Assembly (NCBI GenBank): GCA_021201135.1 | Contig: JAJQGT010000006.1 | Location: forward strand, 561,548-625,547 | Reading direction: 5' to 3' | DNA: 64,000 nucleotides | Origin: Oscillospiraceae bacterium | Lineage (GTDB): Bacteria; Bacillota; Clostridia; Oscillospirales; Ruminococcaceae | Part shown: in pieces, positions 1 to 7,555 of the stretch | How the letters are laid out: each line of letters opens with the position of its first letter | Numbering within the stretch: the stretch's first letter is position 1 | Notes under the pieces: generated by a model | The model's database searches: none | What the model was told of the DNA's origin: nothing | Seen by the model: only the letters and a program-made list of their open reading frames with translations | Made by a program: the position numbers and the translations under genes

Positions 1-6
1 AAAGAA

Positions 7-29
7 AAAGCCGACACAAGGTCGGCTTT
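7..29 (-). terminator. Intrinsic terminator of the tRNA unit
   Basis: Read on the minus strand, a 9-bp stem (AAAGCCGAC with GTCGGCTTT, 5-nt loop) is followed by a T-rich run. It lies 7 bases past the CCA end of tRNA-Gly, so it ends the two-tRNA transcript. Confidence 0.75.
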
Positions 30-35
30 CTTCTT

Positions 36-109
36 TGGAGCAGATGACGGGAATCGAACCCGCATATTCAGCTTGGGAAGCTGATGTTCTGCCACTGAAC
101 TACATCTGC
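36..109 (-). tRNA. tRNA-Gly (anticodon CCC)
   Basis: The minus strand folds as a 74-nt tRNA. The acceptor stem GCAGATG pairs with CATCTGC, followed by discriminator T and an encoded CCA. The anticodon loop TTCCCAA sits between TCAGC and GCTGA, giving anticodon CCC for glycine GGG codons. The T loop has the usual GGTTCGATTCC sequence. It is transcribed after tRNA-Leu from one promoter and ends at the stem-loop at 7-29. Confidence 0.93.
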
Positions 110-131
110 GATTATGTTATGGCGGGAGAAA

Positions 132-214
132 TGGTGCACCTGACAGGACTTGAACCTGCACGCGAAAGCAATAGAACCTAAATCTATCGTGTCTGCCAAT
201 TCCACCACAGGTGC
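132..214 (-). tRNA. tRNA-Leu (anticodon TAG)
   Basis: The minus strand gives an 83-nt class II tRNA. The acceptor GCACCTG pairs with CAGGTGC, with discriminator A and an encoded CCA. The anticodon loop TTTAGGT between ATAGA and TCTAT gives anticodon UAG (leucine CUA). A long variable arm is present, as expected for leucine. It is the first gene of a two-tRNA unit with tRNA-Gly. Confidence 0.93.
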
Positions 215-252
215 ATTCCCTGCTCTTGCCCGTGGGAATTCCCGCAGGGATT

Positions 253-281
253 ATTATAGCACTTGGATGGGAAATTGTCAA
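253..281 (-). promoter_or_regulatory. Consensus promoter for the tRNA pair
   Basis: On the minus strand TTGACA (276-281) is separated by 17 bp from TATAAT (253-258), a perfect consensus match as is common for stable RNA genes. The transcribed leader contains a stem TCCCTGC/GCAGGGA (217-250) before tRNA-Leu. Confidence 0.85.
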
Positions 282-302
282 CGGCGGATTTGAGGAGAAT
301 TT

Positions 303-701
303 TTAGATATAGCTCGAGACAAACTCTGCCGCTGTCAGTATTTCCGGCTTTTCGATTTCCACCGTCAATAAATCCTTATCGCCGGTAATCAGAACGTCGA
401 CATCCTCGATAATCGCCGAATAGAGCACCGGGTAGTCGTTCATGTCTCTGATTTCAAACAAGCCGCTTTTCATGACGTGGGGAGTGTACGAAAATTCAAA
501 ATTGAGTTGGGACAAAAACTTATCAACCGCATTCTTTTTCGTCGGGAATTTTCTGTCGGTTACGGCTTCCAACTCCTCAATTACAAATGACGGAAGAACA
601 AGAGTGTGCTCCCTTGTGACAGAGTCCAGAAGCAGACTGAATTTATCCGATGGAAAAAGCGCCATCGATATCAGAATGTTGGTGTCAAACATTATTCGCA
701 T
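303..701 (-). CDS. vapC: PIN-domain toxin, VapC-type ribonuclease
   Basis: This 132-residue protein looks like a complete PIN domain. It has the N-terminal FDTN motif (Asp6), acidic residues at Glu43 and Asp89, and a late TGDKD segment (Asp108). These are the positions that usually bind the metal ion in PIN nucleases. Its start overlaps the end of the upstream AbrB-type gene by 10 bases, the standard antitoxin-toxin layout. VapC toxins cleave tRNA or rRNA when free of antitoxin; the target here cannot be read from sequence. Some PIN proteins of this subgroup are annotated as putative toxins of the PilT N-terminal family. Residue spacing is normal and nothing suggests decay. Confidence 0.85.
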   Translation of the reverse strand: MRIMFDTNILISMALFPSDKFSLLLDSVTREHTLVLPSFVIEELEAVTDRKFPTKKNAVDKFLSQLNFEFSYTPHVMKSGLFEIRDMNDYPVLYSAIIEDVDVLITGDKDLLTVEIEKPEILTAAEFVSSYI

Positions 702-961
702 CTGTATTCCCCGCTCTTCTCCTTGCGGATTTCTTTCACCATGTCCACGACATCCTGCTCATCTTTGATTTCCTGCTCCTCGGCAACGCCGGAAAACGCG
801 GACTGGAGATCCATCAGAGCGTTGAGCGAAGCGTTCATCATGACCACCTTATTGCCGTCCTGAACAAACATAACCTTGTCGCCGTCTTTGACGCCTAAAA
901 AGCGGCGGATTTCGATTGGGATTGTTATCTGTCCCTTGGAAGTTATCTTTGCAAGCTCCAT
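692..961 (-). CDS. vapB: AbrB/MazE-fold antitoxin, VapB-type
   Basis: This 89-residue protein has a swapped-hairpin SpoVT/AbrB DNA-binding domain at residues 1-45 (KITSKGQITIP, then FLGVKDGDKV). Its C-terminal tail is acidic and probably helical (EEQEIKDEQDVVDMVKE), a typical toxin-binding region. It lies directly upstream of the PIN toxin with a 10-base overlap and is preceded by AAGGAGG. In such pairs the antitoxin neutralises the toxin and represses the operon by binding near the promoter, here the consensus promoter at 1014-1042. That the two form a toxin-antitoxin pair is inferred from family and gene order. Confidence 0.85.
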   Translation of the reverse strand: MELAKITSKGQITIPIEIRRFLGVKDGDKVMFVQDGNKVVMMNASLNALMDLQSAFSGVAEEQEIKDEQDVVDMVKEIRKEKSGEYRCE

Positions 962-1013
962 TATAAAGCCTCCTTTTCAGCTATTCATTGTATTCCGTGA
1001 ATTCCTTACTTAT

Positions 1014-1042
1014 ATTATACTCGCTTCGAAACTGTCTGTCAA
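1014..1042 (-). promoter_or_regulatory. Promoter of the vapBC unit
   Basis: On the minus strand TTGACA (1037-1042), a 17-bp spacer and TATAAT (1014-1019) form a perfect sigma-A type promoter about 50 bp upstream of the antitoxin start. Confidence 0.82.
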
Positions 1043-1095
1043 GAAAAAATCTCAACGATTTACACACATTTTCACTCATTTTCTCAAGAAAACAG

Positions 1096-1124
1096 TTGAA
1101 AAGAATGCGGATTTATTATATAAT
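1096..1124 (+). promoter_or_regulatory. Promoter of the isomerase gene
   Basis: TTGAAA (1096-1101), a 17-bp spacer and TATAAT (1119-1124) lie 84 bp before the start codon at 1208. This promoter is divergent from the vapBC promoter. Confidence 0.78.
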
Positions 1125-1207
1125 ATAGGTGCATGATTGCATACACGTTCTTTGTTGTCCGTTTTATACGGAAGTAAAGAATGTAAATATTTATTTGGAG
1201 GTATAGT

Positions 1208-2692
1208 ATGACAAACATTCCTGTTGTGAAGCTCGGTATTGTTGCCGTATCGCGTGACTGCTTCCCGATTCAGCTTTCCGAAAAGAGACGCGCCGCAATC
1301 GCCGCCGAGTGCAAGGCAAAGAATCAGGACCTTTATGAGTGTCCCGTAACCGTCGAGAACGAGCTCGATATGCTCAAGGCTGTCGAGGACGTCAAGGCGG
1401 CAGGATGCAACGCACTCGTTGTATTCCTTGGTAACTTCGGTCCCGAGACTCCCGAGACATTGATTGCTAAGAACTTTGACGGTCCTTGCATGTTCGTTGC
1501 CGCCGCTGAGGGCGACGGAGACATGATTAACGGCAGAGGCGACGCTTATTGCGGCATGCTCAACTGCTCTTATAATCTCGGTCTTCGCAAGCTCAAGGGC
1601 TACATTCCCGAATATCCCGTCGGAACCGCTGAGGACATCACAAAGATGATTGCCGAGTTCGTTCCGATTGCAAGAGTAGTCTTGGGTCTTAAGAACCTCA
1701 AGATCATCACCTTCGGTCCCCGTCCGCAGGACTTCTTCGCCTGCAACGCTCCTATCAACGGTCTTTATGAGCTTGGCGTTGAGATTGAAGAGAACAGCGA
1801 GCTCGACCTCTTGGTCTCCTACAAGGAGCACGCGGGAGATCCGAGAATCCCCGGTGTCTGCGCCGAAATGGCGGCTGAGATGGGCGAAGGCAAGTATTAT
1901 CCCGACCTCAATGAGAGAATGGCTCAGTTTGAGCTCACTCTTCTTGACTGGGCTGAGAAGCACAAGGGTTCAAGACAGTATGTTGCATTCGCAGACAAGT
2001 GCTGGCCCGCTTTCCCGAGTCAGTTCGGCTTTGAGCCTTGCTATGTAAACAGCCGTCTCTGCTCAAAAGGCATCCCCGTTTCCTGCGAGGTTGATATCTA
2101 CGGCGCTCTCTCCGAGTATATCGGCATCTGCCTGACCGGCGACACCGTTACCCTTCTTGACATCAACAACAGCGTTCCTCAGTACATATATGACGAGGAC
2201 AAGATTGCCGACCTCGGCTACAAGCTCACCGACACATTCATGGGCTTCCACTGCGGCAATACTCCTTCCTGCAAGATGTGCGACGACAGAGCCGTCAAGT
2301 ATCAGCTCATCCAGCACAGAACTCTTGAGCCTGAGGGAAGCGACCCCGACTTCACAAGAGGAACCCTCGAGGGTGACATCGCCGCTTCCGACATCACCTT
2401 CTACAGGCTTCAGTGCGACAGCGACGGCAAGCTCCACGCTTACATCGCAGAGGGTGAGATTCTTCCCGTTGCTACCCGTTCGTTCGGCGGCATCGCAATC
2501 TTCGCAATTCCGGAGATGGGCAGATTCTATCGCCACGTTCTCATCCAGAAGAGATATCCTCACCACGGTGCGGTAGCGTTCAGCCATTGCGGCAAGCTCA
2601 TGTTCGAGGTTATGAAGTATCTCGGCATCGAGGACATTGCCTACAATCAGCCTGCTTCTCTTCCCTACCCGACCGAGAATCCTTTCGCCTGA
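1208..2692 (+). CDS. L-fucose/L-arabinose isomerase family protein
   Basis: This 494-residue protein is of the size and layout of the FucI/AraA-like isomerase superfamily, which interconverts aldoses and ketoses with a divalent metal. The N-terminal half has the Rossmann-like pattern (LGIVAVSRDCFP, NALVVFLGNFGPE). Later segments carry likely metal ligands: a Glu in CEVDIYGAL, an Asp in LLDINNS, and histidines in GFHCGN and FSHCG. The substrate cannot be told; this branch is often annotated only as fucose isomerase family. It starts at ATG 1208 after GGAGG. A stem-loop follows at 2703 and pyruvate kinase comes next on the same strand, consistent with sugar catabolism. Confidence 0.8.
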   Translation: MTNIPVVKLGIVAVSRDCFPIQLSEKRRAAIAAECKAKNQDLYECPVTVENELDMLKAVEDVKAAGCNALVVFLGNFGPETPETLIAKNFDGPCMFVAAAEGDGDMINGRGDAYCGMLNCSYNLGLRKLKGYIPEYPVGTAEDITKMIAEFVPIARVVLGLKNLKIITFGPRPQDFFACNAPINGLYELGVEIEENSELDLLVSYKEHAGDPRIPGVCAEMAAEMGEGKYYPDLNERMAQFELTLLDWAEKHKGSRQYVAFADKCWPAFPSQFGFEPCYVNSRLCSKGIPVSCEVDIYGALSEYIGICLTGDTVTLLDINNSVPQYIYDEDKIADLGYKLTDTFMGFHCGNTPSCKMCDDRAVKYQLIQHRTLEPEGSDPDFTRGTLEGDIAASDITFYRLQCDSDGKLHAYIAEGEILPVATRSFGGIAIFAIPEMGRFYRHVLIQKRYPHHGAVAFSHCGKLMFEVMKYLGIEDIAYNQPASLPYPTENPFA

Positions 2693-2702
2693 TTTAACTC
2701 TT

Positions 2703-2731
2703 GTGCCCGCATGGGTTTCCTATGCGGGCAC
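2703..2731 (+). terminator. Strong stem-loop after the isomerase gene
   Basis: GTGCCCGCAT and ATGCGGGCAC form a perfect 10-bp stem with a 9-nt loop just after the stop codon. No clear T run follows, so it may be a weak terminator or a 3' stabilising hairpin that lets some transcription pass into pyk. Confidence 0.5.
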
Positions 2732-2822
2732 ACTTCAGGTTGCCGGGAATAACAAGCCTTCAAGGCCTTTGAAGACTTATTACTCTTGACAATTACTACA
2801 AGACTATTCGGAGGAATACATT

Positions 2823-4235
2823 ATGAGAAAGACAAAAATCATCTGTACCATAGGTCCCGCTTGCAGTGATGAAAATACACTTCGGGAAATGATGCTCTCG
2901 GGGATGAACGTCGCCCGCCTCAACTTTTCCCACGGAACTCACGAAGACCATCTCGAAAAAATAAACCTTATCAAAAAGCTTCGCGACGAGCTCGACCTGC
3001 CGGTTGCAATCATGCTCGACACCAAGGGTCCCGAATACAGAATCCGTTCTTTTGAGAACGGGAAGATTACTCTTAATGAGGGCGACAAGTTTATATTCAC
3101 GACTGAGGACGTCGTCGGAAATCAGGAAAGAGTCACCGTCAACTATAAAGGACTGGCTCATGACCTCGAAGAGGGAGATATAATCCTACTTAATAACGGT
3201 CTGCTCAAGTTCACCGTCACATCGGTTGACGACACAAACGTCTATACGGTCGTAAACGAAGGCGGCGAGCTTTCGAACAACAAGTCGATGAGCTTCCCGA
3301 CCAAGCTTCTGAAACAGGAATACTTAAGCGAACAGGACAAGTCGGATTTGCTGTTTGGAATCGAGAACGGCGTTGATTTTGTCGCCTGCTCGTTCGTTTC
3401 CTGCAAGCAGGATATGATTGACATCAAGACGCTCCTTGACGCCAACGGCGGAGGAGACATCGACCTTATCGCAAAGATCGAGAATCAGGCGGGCATCGAC
3501 AACATCGAGGAGATATGCGAGGTTGCCGACGGAATTATGATTGGCAGAGGCGACATGGGCGTTGAGATTGCCTTTGAGAAGCTCCCCGCAATTCAGAAAC
3601 AGCTCATCACGAAGTGCAGACTCCTCGGAAAGCGCGTTATAACCGCCACCGAAATGCTCGAGTCGATGATACATAATCCCCGTCCGACAAGGGCCGAGAC
3701 CTCGGACGTTGCGAACGCCGTTTATGACGGAACGAGTGCTATAATGCTCTCCGGCGAGACCGCCGCGGGCAAATACCCCGTTCTGGCGCTTCAGACAATG
3801 GCGAAGATTGCTGAGACCACCGAAAAGAGCATTGACTACACCAAGCTCTTCAGGACCTCGGAATTCAAGATTCAAAACACCGTCGACGCTATCTCCCATG
3901 CTACATGCGGAATGGCGGTTGACGTAAATGCCAAGGCGATTGCGGTCTGCTCGCTTTCCGGCTCGACTGTAAGAATGGTTTCGAGATTCAGATGCCCCGT
4001 TGATATCCTTGGACTTACCACCAACGTCAAGACCTGCTATAAGCTTGCGCTTTCGTGGGGCGTAACTCCCTATATGTGCGACACCTACGAGTCGACAGAC
4101 GTTCTTTTCTACACCGCAAAGAATACTTCTCTCAAGGTATTCAACCTCGAAAGAGGCGACAAGATTGTCGTCACCGGCGGCATGACCAACGGTCGTTCGG
4201 GAAATACGAATCTTATTAAGGTTGAGACTATCTGA
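2823..4235 (+). CDS. pyk: Pyruvate kinase
   Basis: This enzyme converts phosphoenolpyruvate and ADP to pyruvate and ATP in the last step of glycolysis. The 470-residue length matches the classical short form without the C-terminal PEP-utilising extension seen in some Firmicutes. Recognisable pieces are the N-terminal TKIICTIGPA, DTKGPEYR, the metal/substrate segment IGRGDMGVE, the signature near IAKIENQAG, and SGETAAGKYP. It starts at ATG 2823 after CGGAGG. No sharp promoter was found between 2732 and 2822, although an isolated TTGACA occurs at about 2786. Co-transcription with the isomerase is possible. Confidence 0.95.
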   Translation: MRKTKIICTIGPACSDENTLREMMLSGMNVARLNFSHGTHEDHLEKINLIKKLRDELDLPVAIMLDTKGPEYRIRSFENGKITLNEGDKFIFTTEDVVGNQERVTVNYKGLAHDLEEGDIILLNNGLLKFTVTSVDDTNVYTVVNEGGELSNNKSMSFPTKLLKQEYLSEQDKSDLLFGIENGVDFVACSFVSCKQDMIDIKTLLDANGGGDIDLIAKIENQAGIDNIEEICEVADGIMIGRGDMGVEIAFEKLPAIQKQLITKCRLLGKRVITATEMLESMIHNPRPTRAETSDVANAVYDGTSAIMLSGETAAGKYPVLALQTMAKIAETTEKSIDYTKLFRTSEFKIQNTVDAISHATCGMAVDVNAKAIAVCSLSGSTVRMVSRFRCPVDILGLTTNVKTCYKLALSWGVTPYMCDTYESTDVLFYTAKNTSLKVFNLERGDKIVVTGGMTNGRSGNTNLIKVETI

Positions 4236-4251
4236 TAAAGTCAAAAAGAAA

Positions 4252-4288
4252 GGCAACAGTGCTGTAGTGGCGCTGTTGCCCGATTTTT
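4252..4288 (+). terminator. Intrinsic terminator after pyk
   Basis: GGCAACAGTGC pairs with GCGCTGTTGCC (one G-T pair) and is followed by ATTTTTT. An A run precedes it, so it can also end the convergent minus-strand gene at 4298. Confidence 0.85.
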
Positions 4289-4297
4289 TGGTATTGA

Positions 4298-5260
4298 TTA
4301 TTTCAGCTTCTTCATTTCGCCGCGGAATCTGAATATCAGGACTCCGAAGCAAATCTGAACTGCCGCTCCGATGACGCAGTTGCAGAAGGCTGTTATCGAA
4401 CCCGTGGATATTATAACGGCGGAGTTATCTGAAATAGATGTCAATAATACTACGAGGTTTGAGATGGCGGAGATGACGTTTATCGCACCGCCGATGAAGC
4501 AGACGACGCCGACGAATGCCGAGGCGTTCCTGCCGAGATGCTTGCCGTGATCCTCGGTTGACGCTTTCTTTGCGGCGTTCAGGCTCTTTATTATCATTGC
4601 GAGCCACAGGATGATGACTCCGAAGAAGACGTCCAAAAACAGTACTCCCAAGAAAACTATCATTGCATCGGACCAGTTATCGGTGTTGAGTGTGGCGATG
4701 AGCATCACTACCATCATAAGCGCAAGAAGTATGCACATCAGAACAAGCTCTATGACATAGATAACCTTTATCATGGTGAGACCGGCGGTGTTGAAGCGTT
4801 CACCCTTCTTGCTTGCGGCGGAGGCATAGGTCATCCAGAGACCGACAGCTATGAGGATATTCGGAAGCTGAGAGAAGATTGCAGTGACCAAGCTGAAGCC
4901 GCCTAAAAACCTTGACGCTTCGCTTACCATATCCGGGTCGATGTTGTTGAATATCTCGGTGTATATTCCCCAGAAATAGCTCGTGTCGAACATCGCCAGA
5001 ATATTCGAAAGAATAAGAGAGCAAAAAACAAACGCCGTGAATCTGAATAAGCCCGATGAAGCTACTTTGCTGAGCGCCGCAAGCGGAGACTCGGGGCTCG
5101 GTTCGCTATAGACGGCAGGATTTGGGTTCGGGGACGGTGCGGATTGATACATGTATGTGTTGGCACTGTTATCCTGAGACGGATTATTAAGCGGTGAGCC
5201 GCAACCCTGACAGAAATTTGCGTTGTCGGGATTTTTGGTGCCGCATTTTGAACAAAACAT
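4298..5260 (-). CDS. Zinc-ribbon multipass membrane protein
   Basis: This 320-residue protein starts with a zinc ribbon (CxxC at residues 3-6 and 17-20), then a flexible Pro/Ser/Asn-rich linker (about 25-60), then roughly six hydrophobic helices between residues 70 and 315. Proteins of this type, with a zinc_ribbon_2 domain followed by membrane helices, are common in Clostridia and mostly uncharacterised. Transport or sensing roles are not supported by any motif seen here. It starts at ATG 5260 after GGAGGG and has its own promoter at 5295-5324. It converges on pyk and shares the terminator at 4252-4288. Confidence 0.75.
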   Translation of the reverse strand: MFCSKCGTKNPDNANFCQGCGSPLNNPSQDNSANTYMYQSAPSPNPNPAVYSEPSPESPLAALSKVASSGLFRFTAFVFCSLILSNILAMFDTSYFWGIYTEIFNNIDPDMVSEASRFLGGFSLVTAIFSQLPNILIAVGLWMTYASAASKKGERFNTAGLTMIKVIYVIELVLMCILLALMMVVMLIATLNTDNWSDAMIVFLGVLFLDVFFGVIILWLAMIIKSLNAAKKASTEDHGKHLGRNASAFVGVVCFIGGAINVISAISNLVVLLTSISDNSAVIISTGSITAFCNCVIGAAVQICFGVLIFRFRGEMKKLK

Positions 5261-5294
5261 TATATTCCCTCCTGTTTAAAAAATCGGTTTTGTT

Positions 5295-5324
5295 AATAAT
5301 ATCACAGTTTTATCGCTTCTGTCA
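5295..5324 (-). promoter_or_regulatory. Promoter of the zinc-ribbon protein gene
   Basis: On the minus strand TTGACA (5319-5324) is separated by 18 bp from TATTAT (5295-5300), about 35 bp upstream of the start codon. Confidence 0.72.
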
Positions 5325-5434
5325 ATACCCGAATCAGTCGAAGTGGTGCAGATTTCTTCGGATTGCAGGAGAACTGCCGACTTTCGGCACAAATCACAGG
5401 TCTGTTACGGGAAAATTTTCGGTGAAAATACCAC

Positions 5435-5476
5435 TTGACTTTATCGTGCTAACATGGTAACATGATAGCACGATAA
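5435..5476 (+). promoter_or_regulatory. His operon promoter overlapped by a palindromic operator
   Basis: TTGACT (5435-5440), a 17-bp spacer and TAACAT (5458-5463) form the promoter. Perfect 11-bp inverted arms TTATCGTGCTA (5441-5451) and TAGCACGATAA (5466-5476) lie between -35 and -10 and just after -10. The core also contains a direct repeat TAACATGG/TAACATGA. The first downstream gene encodes a TrpR/YerC-like regulator, so this is very likely its autoregulatory operator controlling the whole operon. Confidence 0.82.
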
Positions 5477-5496
5477 CAAAAAGGAGTGTGCCCCGT

Positions 5497-5811
5497 ATGG
5501 CTACATCCAGTATGGATACATCCCGTGTGGATACATATGAAGAAAACATCTTAAGGCTTTTTGAAGCAATACTCAAGCTTGAAGACGTGGAAGAGTGCAA
5601 GCACTTTTTCGACGATTTGTGCACCGTGAAGGAGCTTAAGGACATGAGTCAGCGGTTTGAGGTTGCAATGCTCCTTGACGACGGGCTCGTCTATTCGGAC
5701 ATTGTGAACAGAACCGGTGCGAGCACCACCACGATAAGCCGTGTCAACCGCTGTCTTATGTACGGCGAGGACGGCTATAAAACGGTAATCGAAAGGATGA
5801 AGGACAAGTGA
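5497..5811 (+). CDS. TrpR/YerC-family regulator of the histidine operon
   Basis: This small all-helical protein has about 104 residues. It matches the YerC/YecD subgroup of the Trp repressor family, with a dimerising N-terminal half (LRLFEAILKLEDVEECKHF) and a helix-turn-helix near residues 60-90 (MSQRFEVAMLL, GASTTTISRVNRCL). The ATG at 5497 is chosen because AAGGAG at 5481-5486 sits 10 bases upstream. The in-frame GTG at 5488 overlaps that ribosome binding site. It is the first gene of the his operon, and its stop overlaps the hisZ start (GTGA). Family members placed at his loci have been predicted to repress histidine genes; the palindrome at 5441-5476 is the obvious target. Histidine as co-repressor is inference. 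Confidence 0.82.
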   Translation: MATSSMDTSRVDTYEENILRLFEAILKLEDVEECKHFFDDLCTVKELKDMSQRFEVAMLLDDGLVYSDIVNRTGASTTTISRVNRCLMYGEDGYKTVIERMKDK

Positions 5812-6908
5812 GCACAGTAAGCTCTCTTAGAACAGATGAAGAAGCGATCCTGAAGCTTCGGAGCCTCTATGAAAGCAGGGGCTATCAAGGCTACAAGATG
5901 AACGGCTTTGAAGAATACGATATATACGCACAGAATAAGGATTTCTTAGGCGGTGAAGCGGTTATCACATTTACTGATACCGAAGGGCGTCTGATGGCGC
6001 TGAAGCCGGACGTGACGATGTCGATAATCCGCTCGAGGACGGAGCGGGACAACGTGACCGAAAAGCTCTATTACGACGAGAACGTCTGCCGTGTGTCGCA
6101 CGATTCGCACAGGCTGAAGGAAATCCTCCAGTCGGGGCTTGAGTGCATCGGAAATATAGATTTATACAACACCTGCGAGGTCGTAAGCCTCGCCGCCGAA
6201 AGCCTCGGGCTGTTCGGGAGGAAATACATACTCGACATCTCGCATATGGGAATCGTGACGGGGCTTATAGACAATCTCCCCGTTTCGGAATCCCAGAGAA
6301 AAGAGCTCACAAGGCTTATAGGCTCGAAGAATCTTCACGGGATTGAAAGCCTCCTGTCGGGCGTTTCCGCCGATGACGAAGCAAAAGAAAAGCTTCTTAA
6401 GCTTGCGGATTTGTCTGGTTCGCCGGACAAGGTTCTCCCCTCCCTTAAAGAGATTTGCGTCGGCACTCCTGCCGAAGAGGGGCTCCGGGAGCTCGAGAGA
6501 GTTACGGGAGTTCTCAGGGAAAGCGAGATATTCGGAAGCCTCCGGTTTGATTTTTCGGTTGTTCAGGACATGAGCTACTATAACGGAATCGTCTTTCAGG
6601 GCTTTATCGAAGGAATCCCCGAGAAGGTGCTAAGCGGAGGAAGGTACGACCCGCTCCTCAAGCGTATCGGCAAGAACAAGGGTGCAATCGGATTTGCACT
6701 GAATGTCGAATCGCTCGAGAGGATACTTGATGCGAGGGATTTGCTCGATGCGGACATCGCGCTTGTATATTCAGAAGATGACGACGCCGCAGAGGTGGCG
6801 AAACGCGCCAGAGAGCTTTCCGAAAGCGGCAAACGGGTTCGGGTGCTCGATGAAATCCCGAAAAGAGCACGCTTCGGCGAGATAATCTATTTTAACGAGA
6901 GGCATTGA
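5808..6908 (+). CDS. hisZ: ATP phosphoribosyltransferase regulatory subunit
   Basis: HisZ is a histidyl-tRNA synthetase paralog without charging activity. It joins the short HisG to form the active hetero-octamer for the first step of histidine synthesis. The 366-residue protein shows the class II synthetase-like motifs KPDVTMSIIR, a glycine-rich SGGRYDPL and IGFALNVESL. It starts at GTG 5808, overlapping the regulator's stop codon, which suggests translational coupling. The next gene is a short HisG, exactly the partner expected. A true hisS would be longer (about 420 residues) and carry an anticodon-binding domain, which is largely lacking here. Confidence 0.92.
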   Translation: MSTVSSLRTDEEAILKLRSLYESRGYQGYKMNGFEEYDIYAQNKDFLGGEAVITFTDTEGRLMALKPDVTMSIIRSRTERDNVTEKLYYDENVCRVSHDSHRLKEILQSGLECIGNIDLYNTCEVVSLAAESLGLFGRKYILDISHMGIVTGLIDNLPVSESQRKELTRLIGSKNLHGIESLLSGVSADDEAKEKLLKLADLSGSPDKVLPSLKEICVGTPAEEGLRELERVTGVLRESEIFGSLRFDFSVVQDMSYYNGIVFQGFIEGIPEKVLSGGRYDPLLKRIGKNKGAIGFALNVESLERILDARDLLDADIALVYSEDDDAAEVAKRARELSESGKRVRVLDEIPKRARFGEIIYFNERH

Positions 6909-6914
6909 GTTTGC

Positions 6915-7547
6915 ATGATTAGTATAGCACTGCCCAAGGGACGCTTGGGCGAAAAGGCAATAAAGCTGTTTCAGGAGTCGGAAATCATCCCCGACGGAGA
7001 CATCGGATTCAGCTCGAGAAAACTGGTTCTGGAGCTCCCCGAGTCGGGAGTCCGGTTCTTCTGGGTGAAGCCGTCGGACGTGGCTATTTATGTCGAAAGA
7101 GGCGCCGCCGACATCGGAATCGTCGGAAAGGACATTCTCGTTGAATCGTCTCCCGATGTCTATGAAGTATTGGATCTCGGGATGGGCAAATGCAGGATGT
7201 GTGTTGCCGCAAAGAAGGACTTCCGGGACAACCCGAACAGAACGCTCTCGGTTGCGACGAAGTTCCCTACTATCGCATCGGAATATTACGAAAGACAATC
7301 GCGCAGAATCGACGTCATCAAGCTGAACGGCTCGATTGAGCTGGCACCAATACTCGGGCTGTCGGACGTAATAGTTGATATAGTCGAAACGGGAGACACA
7401 TTACGGGAAAACAATCTCGAGGTGTTCGAGACGATATTTGAGATATCCGCAAGGCTTATCTTAAACAAGTCGGCGGCGAAGTTTAAATCGGACGAAATTT
7501 CGGGAATCGTGTCGAAAATTTCGGAAATTATTGAGGCAAAGGGGTAG
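6915..7547 (+). CDS. hisG: ATP phosphoribosyltransferase catalytic subunit, short form
   Basis: HisG condenses ATP with PRPP to phosphoribosyl-ATP, the committed step of histidine synthesis. At 210 residues this is the short form that lacks the C-terminal regulatory domain and needs HisZ. Visible motifs are ISIALPKGRLGE at the start, the AADIGIVGKDIL segment, and the PRPP-binding loop DVIVDIVETGDTLREN. It begins 6 bases after hisZ. Feedback inhibition by histidine in this class acts through the HisZ-HisG complex. Confidence 0.95.
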   Translation: MISIALPKGRLGEKAIKLFQESEIIPDGDIGFSSRKLVLELPESGVRFFWVKPSDVAIYVERGAADIGIVGKDILVESSPDVYEVLDLGMGKCRMCVAAKKDFRDNPNRTLSVATKFPTIASEYYERQSRRIDVIKLNGSIELAPILGLSDVIVDIVETGDTLRENNLEVFETIFEISARLILNKSAAKFKSDEISGIVSKISEIIEAKG

Positions 7548-7555
7548 ACATAAGT

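Noticed and set aside
1076-1963. 295-codon open frame on the minus strand opposite the isomerase gene
   Set aside because: It lies antisense to a clearly coding gene with conserved motifs; its protein has no recognisable pattern and no ribosome binding site.
2755-2775. Small palindrome CTTCAAGGCCTTTGAAG before pyk as an operator
   Set aside because: It is short and imperfect, and no regulator or second copy supports it.
3324-4352. 342-codon open frame opposite pyruvate kinase
   Set aside because: It is a shadow of the pyk reading frame and has no family features.
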